A stretch of 5,731 nt of DNA from Candidatus Saccharibacteria bacterium UBA3829. Its GTDB lineage: Bacteria; Patescibacteriota; Saccharimonadia; Saccharimonadales; Saccharimonadaceae. The translations under genes were made by a program, and so were the position numbers. Positions within the stretch are counted from its first letter, which is position 1. Each line of letters begins with the position of its first letter. Under the pieces are notes generated by a model. The model did not search any database. It saw nothing but the letters and a program-made list of their open reading frames with translations, and was not told where the DNA came from. The stretch is from NCBI GenBank assembly GCA_002393165.1, contig DGIF01000026.1, forward strand, positions 1-5,731, given 5' to 3'. This document shows, one piece after another, positions 1 through 5,440 of this stretch.

Positions 1-614
1 AGGATTGCATCAAGCAGCCGTCATGTGAACCGGGCACCTGCGACTGTAATAAAGACGCCGAGACCATAGAGACTGCAGTAACCTTAAATCCTTCCGGCTC
101 CGATTATTTGCTTGGCGTCACTATGGAAGGGTCTAAACTGACCTCATTTGCGACTTGGTCGGCACCGCTGGTGGGCGTGGGCGTGACTTTGCAAATCACT
201 GGCCAAACGTTCCAAGGTGTAGGTGAGCTCCTTTGGAATCTGGTAACCGGAGTCGGCAGATTATTCAGCCCCGACGCCGGCATTCGCGAGAGCGGACAGG
301 CGGCAATTTCGGCGGTGGGCGATTCGGTGTCTGGGCCGGTTGGAATTATCGGCGTGCTATTCCCGGCCTTTACCGCCGCTGGCCCGTCCAATCTGGCTTA
401 CCTCGCGGCAATCATTTCGATTTCGCTCGCCTGCATGAACGTGTTACCAATCCCTGCGCTCGACGGTGGCCGCTGGCTGCTGATTGCCATCTACAAACTT
501 CGCAAAAAGAAGCTCACCAAAGAAACTGAAGAAAAAATCGTAGCCCGGGCGTTTTTCGTGCTACTTGCGCTTATGTTCGTAGTAACAATTTTAGATATAG
601 TGAGGTTTTTCTAA
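1..614 (+). CDS. M50 site-2 protease (RseP/RasP-type intramembrane zinc metalloprotease), 3' part
   Basis: This is the C-terminal part of a membrane-embedded zinc protease that cuts transmembrane substrates such as anti-sigma factors or signal-peptide remnants. The frame is open from the left edge (first full codon at base 3) to TAA at 612-614, giving 203 codons. The HExxH zinc motif and the first membrane segments therefore lie upstream. Visible here are the tail of a PDZ-like extracytoplasmic region, a hydrophobic stretch, the SGPVGI motif (about bases 330-350), and the hallmark third-helix motif NVLPIPALDGG. The aspartate at 462-464 in that motif should be the third zinc ligand. A last membrane segment ends near the C-terminus. 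This order matches the RseP (rasP) family. An unusual four-cysteine cluster is encoded at bases 6-47. The stop overlaps the next start as TAATG, which suggests translational coupling. The family call is firm; the substrate is unknown and the symbol is left blank because only a fragment is visible. Confidence 0.93.
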   Translation, partial: DCIKQPSCEPGTCDCNKDAETIETAVTLNPSGSDYLLGVTMEGSKLTSFATWSAPLVGVGVTLQITGQTFQGVGELLWNLVTGVGRLFSPDAGIRESGQAAISAVGDSVSGPVGIIGVLFPAFTAAGPSNLAYLAAIISISLACMNVLPIPALDGGRWLLIAIYKLRKKKLTKETEEKIVARAFFVLLALMFVVTILDIVRFF

Positions 615-1447
615 TGCGTAAAAAAACGACTAGCAACCAAAATACCAAGCCGGCCGCCGCGTCCGACAAAAAGACCTGGTGGCAAGTGTTGATGTGGGTG
701 CTTGTCCTCTGTGCGTGGGCGTTCGTGTCGATGATGGCCGCACAGTTCGTGGTGGGGCTCGCTATGGCCTGGATTTTAGGGGCCGAAACATTGTCGCGCC
801 CGGTGCCGCTTGCAATCTGTTATATCATAACTGACATCGTAGCCGTGGCGCTCACGGTCTTGGTGCCGATCGGGGTTCTTTTGAAACGAAAAAAGAGATC
901 CGCGCCGGCAGCCGAAGACGACTTTAAGGGAATTTTGAAGTCGACACGAACGGAGTTGGGACTAAAGGACTGGCCGACTTGGACCGATATCGGTTTGGCG
1001 CCGGTTGGTTTCATCGTATCCTTGCTGATTGCGGCGGTAGCGGTAGCGATTTTTAGCCAATTCCCGTGGTTTGACGCCGGGCAAGCCCAGGAAACCGGCT
1101 TCATGGCCTACATGAGCGGGGCAGACCGGATCATGTCATTTATCTCGCTGGTGGTAGTGGCGCCGATCGCCGAGGAAGTGATTTTTCGAGGATGGCTATA
1201 CGGCAAACTGCGGGAAAAACTTAGCGATCTACCAGGATGGAGCGGGGTGGCGCTATCGATATTGATTACGTCGGCACTGTTTGGGCTATTGCATTTTCAG
1301 TGGAATGTGGGCGTCAATGTGTTTTGTTTATCGGTAGTGCTTTGCGCGTTGCGAGAGGTGACCGGCACGATTTATGCCGGGATCTTGACGCACATGGTAA
1401 GGAACGGGGTGGCTTTCAGCATGCTCTATGTACTGGGTATCTCTTGA
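614..1447 (+). CDS. CPBP family intramembrane glutamic endopeptidase (CAAX protease/Rce1-like)
   Basis: This is a 277-residue multi-pass membrane protein carrying all three CPBP motifs: EEVIFRGWL (Glu187, Glu188, Arg192), FGLLH (Phe223, His227) and HMVRN (His260, Asn264). In this family the glutamates and histidines form the active site inside the membrane. Bacterial members cleave membrane proteins or peptides and some confer bacteriocin immunity; the substrate here cannot be read from sequence. A lysine-rich N-terminus (about residues 1-20) is followed by hydrophobic segments at roughly 24-56, 64-90 and 126-149, and by the catalytic bundle at 172-275. A charged linker lies at 91-123. The ATG at 614 shares its A with the upstream TAA stop, and a weak GAGG lies 8 nt before it at 602-605, so expression is probably coupled to the site-2 protease. 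The TGA stop lies inside the -35 element of the proS promoter. Confidence 0.93.
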   Translation: MRKKTTSNQNTKPAAASDKKTWWQVLMWVLVLCAWAFVSMMAAQFVVGLAMAWILGAETLSRPVPLAICYIITDIVAVALTVLVPIGVLLKRKKRSAPAAEDDFKGILKSTRTELGLKDWPTWTDIGLAPVGFIVSLLIAAVAVAIFSQFPWFDAGQAQETGFMAYMSGADRIMSFISLVVVAPIAEEVIFRGWLYGKLREKLSDLPGWSGVALSILITSALFGLLHFQWNVGVNVFCLSVVLCALREVTGTIYAGILTHMVRNGVAFSMLYVLGIS

Positions 1448-1472
1448 CTTTTTTGGTAATGTGTGGTATAAT
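1444..1472 (+). promoter_or_regulatory. Upstream proS promoter (P1), full sigma-70 type
   Basis: TTGACT (1444-1449) and TATAAT (1467-1472) are separated by a 17-nt spacer, and the -10 is extended by TGTGG at 1462-1466. It is the only promoter in the window with both a good -35 and a good -10. The -35 hexamer contains the TGA stop of the CPBP gene. Transcription should start near 1479, leaving a leader of about 37 nt before proS that has no Shine-Dalgarno sequence close to the start codon. Confidence 0.82.
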
Positions 1473-1497
1473 TGAAGGATAGAGTATTTTTCTGTCT

Positions 1498-1508
1498 TGT
1501 GTTATAAT
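1498..1508 (+). promoter_or_regulatory. Start-proximal proS promoter (P2), extended -10, predicted leaderless
   Basis: TGTGTTATAAT ends 7 nt before the proS ATG. Standard -10 to start spacing puts +1 at about 1515, so the transcript would begin at or one base before the start codon. No good -35 is seen 16-18 nt upstream, as expected for an extended -10 promoter. It lies 36 bp downstream of the P1 -10 and repeats its sequence (GTGNTATAATT in both). Confidence 0.78.
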
Positions 1509-1515
1509 TAGCGTC

Positions 1516-2742
1516 ATGAAAATGACGCAAACTTTTATGAAAACTCTAAGGGAGGCGCCGAAGGATGAAACGGCTAGGAATGGAGCTTTGTTAACGCGCG
1601 CCGGCTACGTTTACAAGGAAATGGCCGGGGTGTACGACTTCTTGCCGCTGGGCCTCCGAGTGATTGAAAAAATCAAGAACATTGTCCGCGAGGAGCTGAA
1701 CGCGATCGGTGGGCAAGAGGTTCTTTTGTCCTCTCTGCAGAACCCAGAGCTGTGGGAGAAGACTGGGCGGTTTTCAGACCAGGAAGTGGACATCTGGTTT
1801 AAGACTGAGGTGACTGGCGGGGGGTTGCTCGGTTTAGCGCCGACGCACGAGGAGCCGATTACAAACCTGATGAAGTCGTTTGTGTCGAGCTACAAAGATC
1901 TGCCTTTTGCGGTGTACCAGTTCCAAACCAAATTCCGCAACGAGAAGCGTGCAAAGAGCGGGATTTTGCGGGGACGGGAATTTTTGATGAAAGATATGTA
2001 CTCGTTCCACCGGACCGAGGAGGATTTGGACCGTTATTATGCCAAGGTGGAGAAGGCCTACGCGCGGATTTTTGCAAGGCTGGGGCTCGATGAGACTTAC
2101 GAGACATTTGCCAGCGGTGGAATTTTCGCTAAATACTCGCACGAATACCAAACTTTCTTGCCGGTAGGCGAAGACACCGTATATTATAATAGTGATAAAT
2201 CCGTGGTTTTGAATGAGGAGGTCTTACTGCCGGAGGTGTTGGCGGACCTTGGCGTAAAGCGCGAGGATTTGGCGACGACCGCTGCGGCAGAGGTTGGCAA
2301 TATCTTCAAGCTAAAGTTCAAATATTCTGAGCCGCTAGGGCTAAAGTTTATCGATGAGAAGAACACTCAGCAGACCGTATACATGGGTTGCTACGGGATC
2401 GGCATTTCTCGGGTGATGGGAGTGATCGCAGAAAAATTCGCCGACGGCAAAGGGCTTGTGTGGCCGAAGGCGGTAGCGCCGTTCAAGGTGTACCTGGTGG
2501 GGATCGGGGAAGCCGGTATAGCGAAAGCTCAGGAGTTTTACACTGGCCATGAGGACGAGATTTTGTTTGATGACCGCGACGCGCGACCGGGAGAAAAGTT
2601 CGCCGACGCGGAGCTGATTGGCCTTCCGCTAAGGGTGGTGATTTCGGACCGGACTATCGCCGAAGGCGTCGCCGAAGTGACGGAACGAAAGACCGGCGAG
2701 ACCAGGAAAGTCGCCCTTGACAAGCTGGCAACGATACTATAA
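1516..2742 (+). CDS. proS: Prolyl-tRNA synthetase, short form lacking the editing insertion domain
   Basis: This cytoplasmic class II enzyme charges tRNA-Pro with proline. The N-terminus MKMTQTFMKTLREAP aligns residue for residue with the usual bacterial ProRS start, which supports ATG 1516 over the in-frame ATGs at 1522 and 1537. Catalytic features follow in order: PLG region (44-46), APTHEE (108-113), motif 2 FRNE with Arg141, RGREFLMKDMYSF (152-164), EVGNIFKL (259-266) and motif 3 GCYGIGISR (291-299). A C-terminal anticodon-binding domain spans about 320-408. Bacterial ProRS is normally about 570 residues, with an insertion domain of roughly 180 residues between motifs 2 and 3 that deacylates Ala-tRNA-Pro. 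Here only a short linker (about 225-258) is present, as in alphaproteobacterial and mitochondrial-type enzymes. The motif 2 loop reads RAKSG where the common form is RPRFG. No Shine-Dalgarno sequence precedes the start. greA follows 26 nt after the stop and is probably cotranscribed. Confidence 0.97.
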   Translation: MKMTQTFMKTLREAPKDETARNGALLTRAGYVYKEMAGVYDFLPLGLRVIEKIKNIVREELNAIGGQEVLLSSLQNPELWEKTGRFSDQEVDIWFKTEVTGGGLLGLAPTHEEPITNLMKSFVSSYKDLPFAVYQFQTKFRNEKRAKSGILRGREFLMKDMYSFHRTEEDLDRYYAKVEKAYARIFARLGLDETYETFASGGIFAKYSHEYQTFLPVGEDTVYYNSDKSVVLNEEVLLPEVLADLGVKREDLATTAAAEVGNIFKLKFKYSEPLGLKFIDEKNTQQTVYMGCYGIGISRVMGVIAEKFADGKGLVWPKAVAPFKVYLVGIGEAGIAKAQEFYTGHEDEILFDDRDARPGEKFADAELIGLPLRVVISDRTIAEGVAEVTERKTGETRKVALDKLATIL

Positions 2743-2757
2743 ACTCTATTAGGTATT

Positions 2758-2762
2758 AGGAG
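2758..2762 (+). promoter_or_regulatory. Shine-Dalgarno sequence of greA
   Basis: AGGAG lies 6 nt before the greA ATG at 2769, which is ideal spacing and fixes the start. It is the only clear Shine-Dalgarno sequence positioned before a gene start in this window. No promoter-like element is seen in the 26-nt proS-greA gap, so greA should be translated from a longer proS-greA mRNA. Confidence 0.85.
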
Positions 2763-2768
2763 TTTAGA

Positions 2769-3215
2769 ATGATCAAGAAAAGCATTAGCCTGACTGCCGA
2801 AGGCAAAAAAGAGCTGGAAAAAGAGCTGGAAGAACTAATTGCGAACCGGCCAGCCATCGCAGAAAAAATCGCGACGGCCCGGGCTTTTGGTGACCTGTCC
2901 GAGAATGAAGAATATAGTTCGGCACGCAACGAGCAGAAGATGGCTGAGAGCCGGATTTTGGAGATCCAGGAGATCCTGAAAAATGCCAAAGTGATTCGCG
3001 GCGGAAAGCGCGACTCCGTGGCGCTAGGAGCAACTGCGGTGCTCGACATGGGCGGACGCGAAGTAGAATATACGTTGGTCGGTCCGACTGAAGCGAACCC
3101 GCTTGAGGGGAAAATCTCAAACGAGTCGCCGATCGGCAAGGCGATTTTCGGGCGGAAAGCCGGAGAGACACTCGAATTTAACGGCAAAAAGATCAAGATT
3201 ACCAGTATCAAATAA
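2769..3215 (+). CDS. greA: Transcription elongation factor GreA
   Basis: GreA enters the secondary channel of RNA polymerase and stimulates cleavage of backtracked RNA, rescuing stalled complexes. The protein has 148 residues, slightly shorter than the usual 158 or so. Residues 8-75 form the N-terminal antiparallel coiled coil. Its tip carries the signature GDLSENEEYSSAR, with the acidic residues Asp42 and Glu45 that help hold the catalytic magnesium. Residues about 80-148 form the FKBP-like domain, including VGPTEA (104-109) and SPIGKAIFGRKAGE (120-133). A good AGGAG supports the start. The position directly behind proS, with a 26-nt gap and no own promoter seen, indicates cotranscription. 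The protein appears complete and ordinary. Confidence 0.97.
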   Translation: MIKKSISLTAEGKKELEKELEELIANRPAIAEKIATARAFGDLSENEEYSSARNEQKMAESRILEIQEILKNAKVIRGGKRDSVALGATAVLDMGGREVEYTLVGPTEANPLEGKISNESPIGKAIFGRKAGETLEFNGKKIKITSIK

Positions 3216-3272
3216 CTCCAGGATCAGCTACGGGGCTTGGTTTTTGGATTTGTTTCGTGTTATCTCTGATTT

Positions 3273-3283
3273 TGTGTTATAAT
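3273..3283 (+). promoter_or_regulatory. lysS promoter, extended -10, predicted leaderless
   Basis: TGTGTTATAAT ends 7 nt before the lysS ATG at 3291, so +1 should fall at about 3290. The 11 bases are identical to those of proS P2. No convincing -35 hexamer is found at 16-18 nt spacing. The AT-rich 75-nt gap upstream (3216-3290) is the longest intergenic stretch in the window and otherwise holds nothing clear. Confidence 0.8.
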
Positions 3284-3290
3284 ATATGGC

Positions 3291-4754
3291 ATGTTGTTGG
3301 AAGATTATCGAAACGAACGATTAAAAAAACTTGACGAACTCCGCGAGCGAGGGATTGATCCATACCCGTCAAAGAGCCATCGCAACACTTTCATCCGGGA
3401 TGTGGTAGATCATTTTGAGGAGCGGGCTGGACAAGAAGTTTGCGTCGCAGGAAGAATTGTAGCAATTCGGTCATTTGGTAAGCTGGTGTTTTTGAAACTT
3501 CGTGACTATACGGGCGAGGTACAAATTTTTATGCGGGCCGTAGCTGAAGAGACGCCCGCCGGTATGCTGGGCGCAAAAGACGTGCGTTTGCTTGACCTTG
3601 GTGACTTCGTGGAAGCTAAGGGCACAGTTGATAAATCGCAAACCGGTGAGATTTCGGTGTTTACGAACTTTGTGAGATTATTGACGAAGAGCCTTCGGCC
3701 GTTGCCGGAAAAGTTCACTAACAAGGAAGAGCGTTACCGCAGGCGCTATGTCGACATGAACGTCAATCCAGAAGTGCGCGAAAGGCTAGTCCGGCGATCG
3801 AAGTTCTGGCAGGCAACGCGTGATTTTATGAACGCGCATGGTTTTATCGAAATCAACATTCCGGTACTGGAGCACACCACCGGTGGAGCCGATGCGACGC
3901 CGTTCGTAACCCACATGAATGCCTTGGACGAGGATTTTTACCTGCGAATTTCGCACGAGCTGCCGCTTAAGCGGTTGCTTGGTGGCGGATTTGAAAAAGT
4001 GTACGATATTGGGCCAAGGTTTAGGAACGAAGGCGTGGACGATGAGCACTTGCCGGAGCATATCGCATTTGAGTCGTATGCAGCGTACGAAAACTATGAG
4101 GACGGTATTAAACTCTACGAGGAAATGATTAAATATGTAGCGATGCAGACCTGGGGGACGCTGAAGTTTCACGTAGGCGGATTCGACATTGAAGTCGATT
4201 GTGAATGGTCGCGCGTCAAGTACTCCGACCTTTTGCGCGAAAAATTTGATGTTGATGTGTTTAATCCAGACCGCGAGCAGTTAATTCGGATTCTGAAAGA
4301 AAACGGTGTGGAGACCAACTTTGACGTAAGTGAGGCTAGACTAATCGACCATGTTTGGAAGCTGATCCGAAAAACCTCGGCTGGACCGTACTGGCTGGTG
4401 GAAGAACCGCTCAGCCTATCGCCGCTGGCAAAGAAATCGGCCGAAAACCCACTCGTAACAGAAAGGTTCCATCCGATCATTGCCGGAACTGAGATGGGGA
4501 ACGGCTTTTCGGAACTGAACGATCCGCTAGACCAGTTGGGGCGATTTGAAGAGCAGCAAGCGGCACGCGACGCCGGTGACGAGGAAGCGCAGATGCTGGA
4601 TCGTGATTTCGTAGAAATGCTAGAATATGGAATGCCACCAGCTTGCGGCTGGGGTAACTCAGAGCGTAACTTCTGGTTGCTTGAAGGCGTCCCGGGCCGC
4701 GAAGCAGTCCCATTCCCAACCATGAAATCGAAAACCGACGACGCTACCATGTGA
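3291..4754 (+). CDS. lysS: Lysyl-tRNA synthetase, class II, divergent
   Basis: This cytoplasmic enzyme charges tRNA-Lys. It has 487 residues, within the usual range. The N-terminal segment with RERGIDPYP (18-26) precedes an OB-fold anticodon-binding domain (about 50-135, with GRIVAIRSFGKLVFLKL). The class II catalytic core follows: motif 1 region NAHGFIEINIPVLE (181-194), TGGADATPFVTHMNALD (197-213), motif 2 FRNEG (244-248), GNGFSELNDP (403-412) and a motif 3 region GMPPACGWGNSER (447-459), where Arg459 is the motif arginine. Several positions differ from E. coli LysRS: HNPEF is HLPEH (253-257), APEL is SHEL (221-224), RFEF is RFHP (392-395), and motif 3 is one residue shorter. These suggest a distinct sub-branch, but the overall fold markers leave little doubt. 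The start lies 7 nt after an extended -10 and has no Shine-Dalgarno sequence. The gene ends ATG TGA, bases that also form part of the next promoter. Confidence 0.95.
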   Translation: MLLEDYRNERLKKLDELRERGIDPYPSKSHRNTFIRDVVDHFEERAGQEVCVAGRIVAIRSFGKLVFLKLRDYTGEVQIFMRAVAEETPAGMLGAKDVRLLDLGDFVEAKGTVDKSQTGEISVFTNFVRLLTKSLRPLPEKFTNKEERYRRRYVDMNVNPEVRERLVRRSKFWQATRDFMNAHGFIEINIPVLEHTTGGADATPFVTHMNALDEDFYLRISHELPLKRLLGGGFEKVYDIGPRFRNEGVDDEHLPEHIAFESYAAYENYEDGIKLYEEMIKYVAMQTWGTLKFHVGGFDIEVDCEWSRVKYSDLLREKFDVDVFNPDREQLIRILKENGVETNFDVSEARLIDHVWKLIRKTSAGPYWLVEEPLSLSPLAKKSAENPLVTERFHPIIAGTEMGNGFSELNDPLDQLGRFEEQQAARDAGDEEAQMLDRDFVEMLEYGMPPACGWGNSERNFWLLEGVPGREAVPFPTMKSKTDDATM

Positions 4755-4760
4755 TATAAT
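4750..4760 (+). promoter_or_regulatory. Promoter of the CmpB-like membrane protein gene, extended -10, overlapping lysS stop
   Basis: TGTGATATAAT ends 6 nt before ATG 4767. Standard spacing places +1 exactly on the A of that ATG, predicting a leaderless mRNA. The TGTGA part is made of the last two bases of the final lysS Met codon plus the TGA stop, so the promoter is partly coding sequence. No -35 match is visible upstream. Confidence 0.78.
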
Positions 4761-4766
4761 GAGCTT

Positions 4767-5423
4767 ATGGTAAGCTCAAAACGCACTAAACAAACATATA
4801 AACAACTTTTTAAAGAATACCTGGATCGCGGCGTCAAGCTGCAGCGATATCAAAAAGTCGGCATTTTGTTTTTGGTCGTGGTAATTTCTGGCTTTATCGG
4901 CTGGCTTTATGAAGTCGCTGTGGGGCTGATTGACCTTGGCGGATTCTATATGCGTGGGGGGAACTTGCTGCCATGGATTAATATTTATGCGTTCGGAGCG
5001 CTCGCAGTAGTGCCACTAACCTATCGCGTTAGACGTCATCCGTGGGCGGTGTTTCTGATCGCCGTACTAGCCACTGGATTGGTGGAGCTAGTTGGTGGTT
5101 GGCTCGTTTACACGATCGGAGACGGCACCAGATATTGGAACTACGACCAGGGTCTGTGGGCGATTGGAAGCATCAATGGCTTCGTGTGCCCACTCAGTGT
5201 GACAATCTTTGGCATCGGCTCGCTCGCTTTGGTTTATGCGGTGGTGCCAGCAATGATTTATCTTGCTAAAAAAATGTCACGGCGAGCCTTTTTGACGCTA
5301 GCGATTACGCTTTTTACGCTGGTGATGCTAGATGAGGTAACTAACTTGACGCTCAAAAACTGTGGCCTACCTAACGCCATGGACTTTTACCGCTCGCTGG
5401 GGATAAAGTATCAAAACTTCTAG
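4767..5423 (+). CDS. Multi-pass membrane protein, putative ABC-transporter type IV (CmpB-like) family
   Basis: This is a 218-residue integral membrane protein with a basic N-terminal tail (1-30) and about five hydrophobic segments (roughly 31-52, 67-87, 93-114, 137-166 and 172-192). It ends in a short polar tail. The spaced motifs GWLYEV (45-50), RGG.LLPW.N.Y..GAL (63-79), VELVGGWL (106-113), YWNY (123-126) and SINGFVCPL (135-143) resemble the family annotated as putative ABC-transporter type IV, CmpB-like (I recall this as PF06541). The transport label is weakly founded: no ATPase gene lies nearby and no substrate can be inferred. The reading frame has a stop just upstream, so ATG 4767 is the first possible ATG. 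It lies 12 nt after lysS and is preceded by a -10 element instead of a ribosome binding site. uvrB begins 17 nt after its TAG stop. Confidence 0.8.
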   Translation: MVSSKRTKQTYKQLFKEYLDRGVKLQRYQKVGILFLVVVISGFIGWLYEVAVGLIDLGGFYMRGGNLLPWINIYAFGALAVVPLTYRVRRHPWAVFLIAVLATGLVELVGGWLVYTIGDGTRYWNYDQGLWAIGSINGFVCPLSVTIFGIGSLALVYAVVPAMIYLAKKMSRRAFLTLAITLFTLVMLDEVTNLTLKNCGLPNAMDFYRSLGIKYQNF

Positions 5424-5434
5424 TGTGATATAAT
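5424..5434 (+). promoter_or_regulatory. uvrB promoter, extended -10, predicted leaderless
   Basis: TGTGATATAAT begins on the base directly after the TAG stop of the upstream gene and ends 6 nt before GTG 5441. Standard spacing places +1 on the G of the start codon. The 11 bases match the promoter at 4750-4760 exactly. No -35 match is present. No SOS operator can be identified between the -10 and the start. Confidence 0.78.
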
Positions 5435-5440
5435 ATTAGG

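Noticed and set aside
233..529. 98-codon + frame inside the site-2 protease gene
   Set aside because: It is an Arg-rich out-of-frame shadow of the M50 protease; the conserved LDGG motif lies in the other frame.
1516..1539. Alternative proS starts at ATG 1522 or ATG 1537
   Set aside because: With ATG 1516 the TLRE block falls at residues 10-13 as in typical bacterial ProRS, and the -10 spacing also fits 1516 best.
1548..1567. AGGGAGG and AAGGATG inside the start of proS that look like a ribosome binding site and start
   Set aside because: The ATG at 1565 is out of frame with proS, and the first residues encoded from 1516 align with the conserved ProRS N-terminus.
2185..2190. TATAAT hexamer inside proS
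   Set aside because: It encodes part of VYYNSD, lacks the TGTGN extension shared by the other five copies, has no -35 and no start codon at 6-7 nt; it is a codon-driven match.
2756..3211. 151-codon minus-strand frame covering greA
   Set aside because: It is a serine-rich antisense shadow of greA with no family resemblance.
3216..3245. Possible rho-independent terminator after greA
   Set aside because: CCA/TGG and AGC/GCT could pair before a run of five T, but the stem is short and broken by a 5-nt bulge, so it is too weak to call.
4169..4837. 222-codon open frame on the minus strand opposite lysS
   Set aside because: It is the antisense shadow of a strongly supported lysS, rich in Ser and Arg, with no recognisable domain and no promoter or ribosome binding site.
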